A stretch of DNA of 64,000 nucleotides, taken from assembly GCF_042186555.1 (NCBI RefSeq), contig NC_133330.1, forward strand, positions 346,037,279 to 346,101,278, given 5' to 3'. A program made the translations under genes and the position numbers. Below, piece after piece: positions 11,500-22,525 of the stretch (its first letter is position 1; the number at the start of each line of letters is the position of its first letter). A model generated the notes under the pieces. That model saw only the letters and a program-made list of their open reading frames with translations, ran no database searches and was not told where the DNA came from. Origin of the DNA: Aquarana catesbeiana. Taxonomy: Eukaryota; Chordata; Amphibia; Anura; Ranidae.

Positions 11500-12856
11500 T
11501 GAAATGAGCAAAAATATGAATATAAAAATCTTTCTTCCTATATGAAGGATTTCCTAATGACATCTATAGTGATTTTAATGAACCAGAGTAAGCTGGGTTT
11601 TTAGTAAGGGTTCAGAAACATGGGGGGAGGGGGAGGGGCATCATAACATTATGGCAGCTCCATAGACAGACAGCAATACTCCAGCAAAGGGACTGAAAAG
11701 TGACAGTTAGAGTCAGCTGACTCATCAGATTCAAAATTAACTGTCATCTGGCTATAAGAAAGGCTCCTTGTTCCTGTGCTAAAGTCTATTTATTACCCCC
11801 AATCAGCATTAACAATGAATTTATTCACCCCAAAATATGAATTCACCTAATTATTAATTAGAATTATTATTGATATTTAATTGTAATTAATAATGAATTA
11901 TTTCTTAAGTATTATTTACCTAATTAATAATTAGAATTATCCTTAATATTTAATTGTAAATAATAATTGATTCCCTCTTAAGTATTTTTTACCTAATTAT
12001 AATTTCAAATTATGGATATTTAAATGTAATTAATATTTGATTCACTCCTAAGTATTATTTACCTAATTAATAATTAGAATTATCTTTCATATTTAATTAT
12101 AATTAATATTTGATTCACTCTTAAATATAATTTATCTAATTATTAATTAGATTTATTATTGATATTTAATTGTAATTAATAATGAAATCATTGTTAATTA
12201 CAATTAAATATTAATAATAATTCTAATTAATAATTAGGTAAATTATACTTTAAAAAAATCATATAGGAAGAAAAATCTTTCTTCCTATTTGAAGGATTTC
12301 CTAATGACATCTATAGTGATTTTAAATGAATCAGAGTAAGCTGGGTTTTTAGTAAGGGTTCAGAAACATGGGGGGAGGGGGAGGGGGGCATCATAACATT
12401 ATGGCTGCTCCATAGACAGACAGCAACACTCCAGCAAAGGGACTGAAAAGTGACAGTTGGAGTCAGCTGACTCATCAGATTTAAAATTAACTGTCATCTG
12501 GCTATAAGAAAGGCTCCTTGTTCTTGTACTAAAGTTTATTTATAGCCCCCAATCAGCATTAACAATGAATTTATTCACCCCAAAGTATTAATTCACCTAA
12601 TTATTAATTATAATTATTATTGATATTTAATTGTAATTAATAATAAATTAATTCCTAAGTATTATTTACCTAATTAATAATTAGAATTATCTTTCATATT
12701 TAATTGTAATTAATAATTGATTCGCCCTTAAGTATTTTTTACCTAATTATAATTTCAAATTACGGATATTTAAATGTAATTAATATTTGATTCACTCCTA
12801 AGTATTATTTACCTAATGAATAATTAGAATCATCTTTCATATTTATTCGTAATTAA
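11500..12856. repeat. AT-rich satellite block duplicated at 747-bp spacing
   Basis: The segment from 11531 (TTTCTTCCTATATGAAGGAT) is repeated from 12278, offset 747 bp, over about 300 bp with few changes. Between and after the copies run irregular units of about 75 bp built on CCTAATTAATAATTAGAATT and TTTAATTGTAATTAAT. Some of these are inverted relative to each other (near 12180-12240), giving hairpin-forming AT tracts. No gene is seen. Confidence 0.85.
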
Positions 12857-13948
12857 CCACTTCAATACCGGGCACTTGCCTGCCTTCCTGCCCAGGACAA
12901 TTTTCAGCTTGCAATTTGAATGACAATTAAGCGGTCATACAACACTGTACCCAAACTACATTTTTTAGCATTTTGTTTCCACAAATAGAGCTTTCTTTTG
13001 GTGGTATTTGATCACCTCTGCGGTTTTTATTTTTAACAAATAAAAAAAGACCAAATTTTTTTTTTAAAAACACGTTTTTCTTTGTTTCTGTTAAAATTTT
13101 TTGTAAATAAGTACGTTTTCTTCTTCAGTGACGGGCACTGATAAGGCGGCACCGATGAGGTGGCACTGATGAGGTGGCACTGATGGTGGGCACTGATAGG
13201 CGGCACTGATGGGCACTGATAGATGGCACTCATAGGTGGCACTCATAGGTGGCACTCATAGGTGGCACTGATATGCACTCATAGGCGGCACTGATGGGCA
13301 CTCGTAGGCGGCACTGATGGGCACTCGTAGGCGGCACTGATGGGTACTTATGGGTTGGAACTGATGGGTACTTATAGGTGGCACGTATGGGCACTGATGG
13401 GCAATGATAGGTGGCACTGATAGGTGGCACTGATGACACTGATGAGTGGCATTGCTGGGCATCACTGATGTAATTTGTTACATAATGGTGCCAGTCAGTG
13501 CCCATTTATGATTGGGCATTCATTTGCACATGTGGAAGGCCATGGGGTACATACCTGGCCATCCACATGTTGTCCCCTTCCCTGGTGGTCCTGGCGGCTT
13601 CCCTGGTGGTCCAGTGTGGGCATCCGAGGGGGGCTGCGCTGATAAACAATCAGCTCTTCTCTACTCACGTCTGTCAGAAAATCCGATCACCGACTCTTCC
13701 TGTTTACATCGTGATCAGCCGTGATTGGACGCAGCTGATCACGTGGTAAAGAGCCGCCGTCGGAGGTTCTTTACCGAGATCGGTGTAGCGGTGTGTCAGA
13801 CTGACACACCGCACCACCGATCGCCGCGATGCGCGCCCCCCACGGGCACGCGGCGGCATGTTATCCTGAAGGACGTCATGTGATGCCCAGTCAGGATACA
13901 TGAACCACCGCCCGGCCATCATTCTGCTACAGACCGGGCGGGAAGTGG
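12857..13948. mobile_element. Complete TTAA-target transposon (piggyBac- or Kolobok-like), non-autonomous
   Basis: The ends are inverted: CCACTTCAATACCGGGC on the left, GACCGGGCGGGAAGTGG on the right. TTAA flanks both sides (12853-12856 and 13949-13952). The insertion splits an AT-rich satellite unit whose intact form reads GTAATTAATAATTGATTC elsewhere, confirming the boundaries. The interior holds a minisatellite but no intact transposase. Length is 1,092 bp. The TTAA target is shared by piggyBac and Kolobok superfamilies and I cannot separate them here. Confidence 0.8.
13127..13462. repeat. Minisatellite inside the TTAA element
   Basis: Irregular 10-20 bp units of the type GGCACTGATGGGCACTGATA run for about 335 bp. 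The array is confined to the transposon interior. Confidence 0.85.
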
Positions 13949-13952
13949 TTAA

Positions 13953-14260
13953 TAAATGATTCGCCCTTAAGCATTATCTACCCAATTATTAATTAGAATT
14001 ATTATCATATTTAATTGTAATTAATCATTTTTTACCTAATTATAATTTCAAATTATGGATATTTAAATGTAATTAATATTTGATTCACTCCCAAGTATTA
14101 TTTACCTAATTAATAATTAGAATTATCTTTCATATTTAATTGTAATTAATACTATAATTGATTCACCCTTGAGTATAATTTACCTAATTATTAATTAGAA
14201 TTATTATTCATATTTAATTGTAGTTAATAATTGAGTCATCCTTAAATATTAATTGCGTAC
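13953..14260. repeat. Continuation of the AT-rich satellite
   Basis: The same 75-bp units (ATTTACCTAATTAATAATTA, TTGATTCACCC) resume directly after the right TTAA of the inserted element. Confidence 0.8.
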
Positions 14261-14390
14261 ATGGGCAATTTTAAAGCACTTTTTTGTTCGTTTTTTACAC
14301 AAAAAGTGCCGTAGGGATCCTCTTTGGGGCAGGATCGCCTGTACTCGTGCAAATGCGCCGTTAGTAAAACCGAAAACCTTCAGGCTCGGT

Positions 14391-14693
14391 TCACATATTG
14401 TGCGGGACGCTTTGCGGTGCGATGTTAAAGCCCGGTACGGTGCGATTTCCCTCAGCGGTTCAGGTGCGATTCTAATTTGCGAATTGTAGCCTATGAGATT
14501 AGAAAATCACACCCGAACCGGACTGAAATCACACAGGACTCCTTTTTCAAAATCGCACTGCGGACGGCCCGTACAAATGTGACCGCACTGTAAAGACTCA
14601 CTGAAACGCTGATCGAAAACTGATATCTCTGCAAGTGAAATCTGCACGGTTTTCCCATCGGTTTTCATGCATGTATGGTGGGAACGAGCCCTA
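14391..14693. mobile_element. MITE-like insertion with CGGTTCACAT end
   Basis: The left end AGGCTCGGTTCACATATTG and the right end GTGGGAACGAGCCCT are approximate inverted copies. The interior has GCGGTGCGATG and related words typical of GC-rich MITEs, standing out against AT-rich flanks. AT satellite resumes near 14806. Confidence 0.4.
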
Positions 14694-15004
14694 AAAAAAA
14701 AACAGTCACATGACACTAAATATAGGTAACGGTAATCGGTATTGGCGAGTACTTAAGAAAAAGTATCGGTACTTGTACTCGGTCTTATAAAACTGGTGCA
14801 TTCCTAATAAATAATAATTACTAATTACAATTAAATATGCATAATAATTCTAATTATTAATTAGGTGAATATGTTGGAATTTATTAAACGCCTCAACTAG
14901 GAAAAATCTAATTTTTTTAGCACACTAGAAACCCTTTTTTGTTATAATTTCACACGGTGTAAAGTCACGTTATTAATCTTGTCTCTCTTCTCTCTCTCCC
15001 ACAG

Positions 15005-16071
15005 AATGACTAGAATGCTGGTAGCCGTACTATCGCTACTCTTCTCAGGAATAGTGAACATTAATCAAGTTCCATCTCAGAATGACATCACTGGGATCTG
15101 GAATGTTCCAGGGAACTTTAAACCGATGGTGGGCTTTCCATCCCCACCACAAAACATGTCTTCCAGGTGGACCCTGCAAGATGCAGAGACCATGAAGACA
15201 ATGGTGGTGGGCTTTCCATCCCCACCACAAAACGTGTCTTCCAGGTGGATCCTGCAAGATGCAGAGTCCATGAAGACAATGGTGGTGGGCTTTCCATCCC
15301 CACCACAAAACATGTCTTCCAGGTGGACCCTGCAAGATGCAGAGACCATGAAGACAATGGTGGTGGGCTTTCCATCCCCACCACAAAACGTGTCTTCCAG
15401 GTGGATCCTGCAAGATGCAGAGTCCATGAAGACAATGGTGGTGGGCTTTCCATCCCCACCACAAAACATGTCTTCCAGGTGGACCCTGCAAGATGCAGAG
15501 ACCATGAAGACAACGGTGAATATACTGGAAATATTTAACACCACCAAATATTCACCACCGGAACCGGCTCTGGCAAAGACCTGCCCTACCATCTGCCCTG
15601 CTGTGTATCCTTATCAACCTGTCGCCACAACAACGCCGTACAGAGAAAGGGTCACCAATCAGAACTACCTTGATTTGACGCACGTGCCGGTACTAACATC
15701 GAACAACGTGCTGCCGCAGGGTTCTCAAGGATTCCATACAAAGGTTCTGATTTCATACAAACCGCCAGAAAGATCCCACAGAGGCCTTATTGCCACCTCG
15801 TTGGCATCAGTAGATTTGGCGTCAGTAGATATTTTGCTGGCAGCAATCTACCTGTTCGGGTTTCTGAGGAATTCTGGCAAAACAAGGATGATGCCGCTTC
15901 TCCACCTAATTGGCATCGGACTGCAATGTAGCCTGGGCCATGACAGCTGCCTCTTCGGGATTTGTGCCATCACATCGCTGTTCCTGAAGTTGGCCTCCAC
16001 CTTTGCTGTAAAAATGAGTTGTTTCGGAAGGACCAGGCGACTTAAGACCAAAAGGGCTTCACGCAAGAGAG
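15005..16071 (+). CDS. Signal-peptide exon of an unrecognised repeat protein
   Basis: I do not recognise this gene. The exon follows a strong acceptor (CTCTCTCTCCCACAG, ending 15004) and its first ATG is at 15006. The start MTRMLVAVLSLLFSG is a good signal peptide. Residues about 40-170 are five tandem 26-residue repeats built on VGFPSPPQN[MV]SSRW[TI]LQ. Each holds an N-x-S glycosylation sequon, and two repeat types alternate, so the DNA period is 156 bp. A threonine/proline-rich part follows, then two hydrophobic stretches (SVDILLAAIYLFGFL, MMPLLHLIGIGLQC) and a basic end (KTKRASRKRG). The exon ends at GAGAG|GTAAGT in phase 1, giving 355 complete codons. The phase matches the acceptor at 17001, and joining keeps the frame open for a predicted 1,178 residues. 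All repeat units are multiples of 3 bp, which supports real coding. Its 3' end resembles the tandem modules at 20.6-23.5 kb. Function is unknown; a secreted or membrane protein is inferred. Confidence 0.6.
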
Positions 16072-16120
16072 GTAAGTAAATATTTTCGACTTAATATTTT
16101 AGACTTTTTGGCATTATTAA

Positions 16121-16268
16121 CCACTTCAATACCGGGCATTTTCACCCCCTATCCCGCCCAGGCCAAGTTTCAGCTTTCAGCGCTGTCACACTTTGAATGA
16201 CAATTGCGCGGTCATGCGACGTTGTACCCAAATTAAAATTTTGATCCTTTTTTTTTCCCCCACAAATA
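16121..16268. mobile_element. 5' fragment of the TTAA-type element
   Basis: It follows TTAA (16117-16120) and begins CCACTTCAATACCGGGC like the full copy at 12857. It then shares TTTGAATGACAATTGCGCGG-type sequence for about 150 bp before breaking off. The right end is missing. Confidence 0.7.
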
Positions 16269-16329
16269 ACCTCATCCTATCACGTGTGAAACTGAATTGT
16301 ATTATTACATTTTGGGCCTCTACCTAGAA

Positions 16330-16476
16330 CAGGGGTCTTCAAACTACAGCCCTCTAGCTATTGCTGAACTATACGTTCCATTATGGCATTGTGAAACCCA
16401 CATTCACAGACATGGCTAGGCATGATGGGTATTGTAGTTCCCGAATAACTGGAGGGCCTTATTTGGAAGTCCCATG
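16330..16476. mobile_element. 147-bp hAT MITE
   Basis: The ends CAGGGGTCTTCAAACTACAG and its diverged inverse (CTTATTTGGAAGTCCCATG) are flanked by an 8-bp duplication, ACCTAGAA at 16322 and ACATAGAA at 16477 (7 of 8 match). The interior contains GATGGGTATTGTAGTTC, a common word in frog hAT MITEs as I recall them. Confidence 0.75.
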
Positions 16477-17002
16477 ACATAGAAGAATGGAAATTCTAAG
16501 CGGATATTCACTTAAAGGAAATTTTTGCTGAGGGGAAATACGTTGGACGTTATCGCTGAACTCCTTATGAAGATGCTAATCACCCGTTTGTCATGTCAGA
16601 GGGCAAATATTGCAGCCCATCGATTGACATTTTCAAAAGTTCGCAATGAAAGCCTACTTTACTGTCTCAACACAGGCTTCCTTGAAACGAAGGAACAGGA
16701 ATGTAAAACAACTATCGTTGTTCCAATGAGAATTTTGTGTCTCATGAAGGACATTGTATCAGTTGATTTTTATAGGAAAATGTTTTCAGAGTTACCTCAG
16801 AGTTCTGTGATATACACCCGGCCTTGAGTTTTAATACGATTGGATTTGATTGTGTGTATCCTCTAATATTCTTGTAGTTGATAGGAGGGGGCGCATTCTT
16901 CTTAACATAGAAGTACTTAGAATATGAAGCCAGTATCATTAGAGATGTGTCTGTACAGTTCCAGATTGAGTATCTGATCTCTTGTTTTATCTGATTCTAC
17001 AG

Positions 17003-19473
17003 GAATTAAACAACCATCCTCCAGCACAGAAATACCATCAAGCCAAATACAAAAAAACACACCGACAACTCAGCTATCCAATCCACCAGCTGAAGTTATG
17101 TTCCATCCAAAACTTCAGGAGGATAGCACCATTACTGCTGCTGTTGTAGATTTGCTATCCATTTCAACATCTGAAAAACCAGCTCTACAACAGAAGTCTA
17201 CCACCGACTCCATGCTTGAAGAGGATAGCACCATTATTTCTGCTGTTGTAGATTTGCTATCCATTTCAACATCTGAAAAACCATCTCTCCAGCAGAAATC
17301 TACCACCGACTCCATGCTTGAGGAGGATAGCACCATTACTGCTGCTGTTGTAGATTTGCTATCCATTTTAACATCTGAAAAACCAGCTCTACAACAGAAG
17401 TCTACCACCGACTCCATGCTTGAGGAGGATAGCACCATTATTTCTGCTGTTGTAGATTTGCTATCCATTTTAACATCTGAAAAAACAGCTCTACAACAGA
17501 AGTCTACCACCGACTCCATGCTTGAGGAGGATAGCGCCATTATTTCTGCTGTTGTAGATTTGCTATCCATTTCATCATCTGAAAAACCAGCTCTACAGCA
17601 GAAATCTACCACCGACTCCATGCTTGAGGAGGATAGCACCATTACTGCTGCTGTTGTAGATTTGCTATCCATTCCAACATCTGAAAAACCAGCTCTACAA
17701 CAGAAGTCTACCACCGACTCCATGCTTGAGGAGGATAGCACCATTATTTCTGCTGTTGTAGATTTGCTATCCATTTCAACATCTGAAAAACCAGCTCTAC
17801 AGCAGAAGTCTACCACCGACTCCATGCTTGAGGAGGATAGCACCATTATTTCTGCTGTTGTAGATTTGCTATCCATTTCAACATCTGAAAAACCAGCTCT
17901 ACAGCAGAAGTCTACCACCGACTCCATGCTTGAGGAGGATAGCACCATTATTTCTGCTGTTGTAGATTTGCTATCCATTTCAACATCTGAAAAAACAGCT
18001 CTACAGCAGAAATCTACCACCGACTCCATGCTTGAGGAGGATAGCACCATTATTTCTGTTGTTGTAGATTTGCTATCCATTCCAACATCTGAAAAACCAG
18101 CTCTACAACAGAAATCTACCACCGACTCCATGCTTGAGGAGGATAGCACCATTATTTCTGTTGTTGTAGATTTGCTATCCATTCCAACATCTGAGAAACC
18201 AGCTCTACAGCAGAAATCTACCACCAACTCCATGCTTGAGGAGGATAACACCATTATTGATGCTGTTGTAAATGTACCATCACTTTCTGAAACAGCGGCT
18301 CCACAACATCAAGCCATTGGCCACCCAATTTTCCAGGAGGACAGCGCCATTCTTTCCGTTGTTATGAATGTACCATCGCTGTTCGAAACAACAGCTCCAC
18401 AACATGAAGCTGCTGTCCATTTAATACACCAGGAGGACAGCGCCATTCTTTCCGCTGTTGTAAATGTACCATCGCTTTCTGAAATAGCGGCTCCACAACA
18501 TCAAACCATTGAGGAGAGCGTGACTCTTCCTGTTGTGGAAATTTGGCCTTCACCTTGGGAACCAGCAGCTCCATACCATGAAGCTGCCGTCTACCCAGTC
18601 TTCCAGGAGGAGAGCGCCACTCTCCCTGATGTGGAAATTTGGCCTTCACCTTGGGAACCAGCAGCTCCATACCATCAAGCTGCCGTCTACCCAGTCTTCC
18701 AGGAGGAGAGTGCCACTCTCCCTGATGTGGAAATTTGGCCTTCACCTTGGGAACCAGCAGCTCCATACCATCAAGCTGCCGTCTACCCAGTCTTCCAGGA
18801 GGAGAGCGCCACTCTCCCTGATGTGGAAATTTGGCCTTCACCTTGGGAACCAGCAGCTCCATACCATCAAGCTGCCGCCTACCCAGTCTTCCAGGAGGAG
18901 AGCGCCACTTTCCCTGCTGTGGAAATTTGGCCATCACCTTGGGAAGCAGCAGCTCCATACCATCAAGCTGCCGTCTACCCAGTCTTCCAGCAGGAGAGCG
19001 CCACACTCCCTGCTGTGGAAAACTGCCCTTCAGCTTGGGAAGCAGCAGCACCATACCATCAAGTTGCCTTCTACCCAGTCTTCCAGGAGGAGAGTGCCAC
19101 TCTCCCTGATGTGGAAATTTGGCCTTCACCTTGGGATCCAGCAGCTCCATACCATCAAGCTGCCGTCTACCCAGTCTTCCAGGAGGAGAGCGCCACTTTC
19201 CCTGCTGTGGAAATTTGGCCTTCACCTTGGGAAGTAGCAGCTCCACACCATCGACCTGCTGTCTACCCAGTCTTCCAGGAGGAGAGCGCCACTTTCCCTG
19301 CTGTGGAAATTTGGCCTTCACCTTGGGAAGTAGCAGCTCCACACCATCAACCTGCTGTCTACCCAGTCTTCCAGGAGGAGAGCGCCACTCTTTCTTCTAC
19401 CACTGGACACTACCTTACTGTTTTCGCAGCTGGCCAATATACGAATGGGATAATGCCTGGTCAGGCAGCGTAG
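17003..19473 (+). CDS. Large repeat exon of the same unrecognised protein
   Basis: The exon follows the acceptor at 17001-17002. The G left from the upstream exon plus GA makes the first codon, and the frame runs 822 codons to TAG at 19471-19473. After a linker (GIKQPSSSTEIPSSQ) come about 11 repeats of 34 residues (102 bp) built on MLEEDSTIISAVVDLLSIS and SEKPALQQKSTTDS. Three transitional units near 18235-18510 follow, then about 10 repeats of 32 residues (96 bp) built on VFQEESATLPDVEIWPSPWE and AAPYHQAAVYP. Both types keep an acidic x-Q/E-E-D/E-S core, so they share one ancestor. The C-terminus in this frame is AAGQYTNGIMPGQAA. The other forward frame continues past it to a donor at 19500 (AAAAAG|GTAAAT). 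That frame matches the frame used at the ends of the downstream modules, so a past frameshift is likely. No catalytic motif is seen; an acidic, low-complexity extracellular repeat protein is possible. Confidence 0.6.
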
Positions 19474-19802
19474 GGGAAGAAAGTGATTTCCATAAAAAAG
19501 GTAAATAGATATTTCTGTCCAACAAGAATTTTCATTTTTTGGGTTTAAAGAATTTTGATATCACAGTGCTGATATTTTAGCATTATCACATGCAAAAAAT
19601 TATATTATTACAATTGTACCTCTGCCTACAAGGATAAAAAATCTGAACTGTGATAATATCATTGCTGACCTCCACCTGGCAATGCTGATGGCCTGCTGTT
19701 CATGTCATAGGGCAAGTATTACAGTCCATCAATTAGCATAAAAGGAGAGGTCAGCAATGACAACCTACATAACTGTCTCAGCACAGGTTTCTATCAATGA
19801 AG

Positions 19803-20010
19803 CATAGTTACATAGTTAGTTACATAGTTCGTTTGGTTGAAAAAAGTCCATCTATTTCAACCAATAAAAAGGGAAAAACAAAACAGTTTACAATCCAGGA
19901 GAAGGAAAAAAAACAGCAAAGCATGATCTAGTTTGCTCCAGCAGGGAAAAAAAATCCCTTCCTGATCCCCCAAGAGGCAATCAGATATTCCCTGGATCAA
20001 GCAATGACAA
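19803..20010. mobile_element. 3' end of a LINE-like element with TTACATAG tail
   Basis: The sequence ATAGTTACATAGTTAGTTAC, then GTTGAAAAAAGTCCAT, TTCAACC and later CCCTTCCTGAT and TCCCTGGATCAA, is the reverse complement of a 3' end I recall from amphibian LINEs. It is inserted in intron sequence that otherwise aligns with intron 1. The clade assignment (CR1/L2-like) is uncertain. Confidence 0.5.
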
Positions 20011-20164
20011 TGTATAACAACCAGCATTGTTCCAAATGGAGTCTTGTGTATTATGAGGAATAATAGATCAGTTTACTCTGATAGGAAAATATTCTCACAG
20101 TTCAGTAACATACATCTAGCCTTGTGTTTTATAATCACCTGAGTGCGACTTCTAATATTCTTGT

Positions 20165-20513
20165 ACAGTGGAACCTCGGACTGCGAGTAACGCGGTTAAC
20201 AAGCGTTTCGCAATACGAGCACCTGTATTTTTGAAAATCGTAACTCGGTTTGCGAGTGTTGATTCAGGCCTAAGCGGTGTGCAGTACCGCTTTTGGCCTG
20301 AGGTGGGGGGGGGTGCCAGAGCCGAGCAGAGCCGAACATCACGTTCGGAAATGCATGGAAAGGCCCGAGTACAGCACGGTTGACCCCGGCAAATCTCGGG
20401 TAGGAAGTCTTTCCGAGGTTTGCTGAGGTCAGCCGAAGTGTCCTCGGGCCGTTTCCAGGGCTATCCAGCGCCCCCCCCCCCCCCCGCTTCTGGCCACATG
20501 CGGCATTGCATTC
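20165..20513. mobile_element. MITE fragment starting CAGTGGAACCTCGG
   Basis: The left end CAGTGGAACCTCGGACTGCG followed by GCGAGTAACGCGG and a duplicated idea of it (TCGTAACTCGGTTTGCGAG) is typical of pogo/Tigger-like or mariner-like MITEs in frogs, from memory. The right end is not found. It replaces most of the first downstream module exon. Confidence 0.4.
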
Positions 20514-21135
20514 CAGTGGAAGAAGGCGATTTGGGCGAGAAATGTAAGTAGATATTTCAGGCCAACAAAAATGTTTATTTTTTTGGTTTGAAGAATTTTA
20601 ATATAAAAATGCTATTTGTTATGTACAGAAAATAGATAGTAATTTTTATATGCTCTTCTCTCCTGCAGGAAAGAAACAACCTTCCAACAACCGGAGGAGC
20701 CAGAAGAGACGGAAGAGCCACGACTCCTGTTCTTCAGTAGATTGATTCAAGAAGATGGTTCCATCATATCAGTTTTCACACTGAGCTGTGCCATCACTTC
20801 ACATCTACAACAGAAGTGGACCAGCAGCTCGGTGATAGCCAGGGACAATCCCATCACTGCTGCTATAACAGCTCCCTGCCAGCCTTTAGGGGGTTTATCA
20901 GTACATTACTGTTCCGCAGCTGGCCAATATTTATCCTGTACCAATGGATTAATGCTGGGCCAGGCGACGTAGTGGAAGAAAGCAATTTGGGCAAGAAATG
21001 TAAGTAGATATTTCAGGCCAACAAAAAATGTAAATTTTTTGGGTTTGAAGAATTTTAATATAAAAATGCTGATATTTGTTATGTACAGAGAACAGAAAAT
21101 AGATAGTAATTTTTATATGCTCTTCTCTCCTGCAG

Positions 21136-21467
21136 GAAAGAAACAACCTTCCAACAACCGGAAGAGCCAGAAGAGACGGAAGAGCCACGACTCCTGTTCT
21201 TCAGTAGAATGATTCAAGAAGATGGTTCCATCATATCAGTTTTGACACTGAGCTGTGCCATCACTTCACATCTACAACAGAAGTGGACCAGCAGCATCTA
21301 TGATGGCCAGGGACAATCCCATCATTGCTGCTATAACAGCTCCCTGCCAGCCTTTAGGGGGTTTATCAGTACATCACTGTTCTGCAGCTGGCCAATATTT
21401 ATCCTGTACCAATGGATTAATGCTGGGCCAGGCGGCGTAGTGGAAGAGAGCGATTTGTGCAAGAAAT
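21136..21467 (+). pseudogene. Module exon 2: longest single-frame copy
   Basis: This copy reads through in one frame from the 5' segment (EPEETEEPRLLFFSR) through MIQEDGSIISVLTLSCAITS to a tryptophan-rich end (SLFCSWPIFILYQWINAGPG) and the donor. Read on into the intron it ends in KKCK then a stop, which resembles a dilysine ER-retrieval signal. The exon enters in phase 2 but leaves in phase 1. Joining identical modules makes an in-frame TGA (AAT|GA). Chained modules therefore cannot form one long protein, so most copies are either terminal alternatives or decaying duplicates. Confidence 0.4.
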
Positions 21468-22525
21468 GTAAGTAGATATTTCAGGCCAACAAAAATGTAC
21501 ATTTTTTTGGTTTGAAGAATTTTAATATAAAAATGCTGATATTTGTTATGTACAGAGAACAGAAAATAGATAGTAATTTTTATATGCTCTTCTCTCCTGC
21601 AGGAAAGAAACAACCTTCCAACAACCGGAAGAGCCAGAAGAGATGGAAGAGCCACGACTCCTGTTCTTCAGTAGAATGATTCAAGAAGATGGTTCCATCA
21701 TATCAGTTTTCACACTGAGCTGTGCCATCACTGCACCTCTACAACAGAAGTGGACCAGCAGTTCAGTGATAGCCAGGGACAATCCCATCACTGCTGCTAT
21801 AACAGCTCCCTGCCAGCCTTAGGGGGGTTTACCAGTACATTACTGTTCTGCAGCTGGCCAATATCTATCCTGTACCAATGGATTAATGCTGGGCCAGGCG
21901 ATGTAGTGGAAGAGAGCGATTTGTGCAAGAAATGTAAGTAGATATTTCAGGCCAACAAAAATGTTAATTTTTTGGGGTTTGAAGAATTTTAATATAAAAA
22001 TGCTGATATAGGTCATGTACAGAGAACAGAAAATAGATAGTAATTTTTATATGCTCTTCTCTCCTGCAGAAAAGAAACAGCCTTCCAACAACCGGAAGAG
22101 CCAGAAGAGCCACGACTCCTGTTCTTCGGTAGGATGATTCAAGAAGATGGTTCATATTATCAGTGTTCACACTGAGGTGTGCCATCACTTCACATCTACA
22201 ACAGAAGTGGACCAGAAGCTCGGTGATAGCCAGGGACAATCCCATCACTGCTGCTATAACAGCTCCCTACTAGCCTTTAGGGGGTTTATCAGTACATTAC
22301 TGTTCCGCAGCTGGTCAATATCTATCCTGTACCAATGGATTAATGCTGGGCCAGGCGGCGTAGTAGAAGAAATCGATTTGTGCGAGAAATGTAAGTAGAT
22401 ATCTCAGGCCAACAAAAATGTAATTTTTTTTGGTTTGAAGAATTTTAAAATAAAAATGCTGATATTTGTTATGTACAGAGAACAGAAAATAGATAGTAAT
22501 TTTTATATGCTCTTCTCTCCTGCAG

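Larger units (their letters stand above)
16072..17002 (+). other. Intron 1 of the repeat-protein locus
   Basis: It is bounded by GTAAGT at 16072 and CTGATTCTACAG ending at 17002. The stretch 16500-16880 (for example TGTCATGTCAGAGGGCAA, TCTCAACACAGGCTTCC, CCTCTAATATTCTTGTAG) is clearly related to 19690-20165 in the next intron (TTCATGTCATAGGGCAAG, TCTCAGCACAGGTTTC, CTTCTAATATTCTTGTAC). The two exon-intron modules are therefore duplicates. A short open frame of 100 codons at 16525-16827 lies in this homologous intron sequence and I do not call it a gene. Confidence 0.5.
19501..20668 (+). other. Intron-like region after the large exon, with two insertions
   Basis: It begins GTAAATAGATATTTCTGTCC, close to the module introns (GTAAGTAGATATTTCAGGCC), and continues with related sequence. 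The stretch 19690-20165 is paralogous to intron 1. It is interrupted by a LINE-tail fragment and by a MITE. The last 30 bp of a partial module (GGAAGAAGGCGATTTGGGCG, donor at 20544) lie just before a complete module intron. Confidence 0.5.

Noticed and set aside
15045..15592. Antisense frames of 131-171 codons opposite the signal-peptide exon
   Set aside because: The 78-bp repeat is free of stops in several frames. The plus strand has the signal peptide, splice sites and continuity with the next exon.
16525..16827. 100-codon frame in intron 1
   Set aside because: Its homologous stretch in the next intron does not keep the frame, so it is not a conserved coding segment.
17115..19342. Antisense frames of 379 and 326 codons opposite the large repeat exon
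   Set aside because: Same reason: codon-multiple repeats keep antisense frames open. No splice sites or start context support them.
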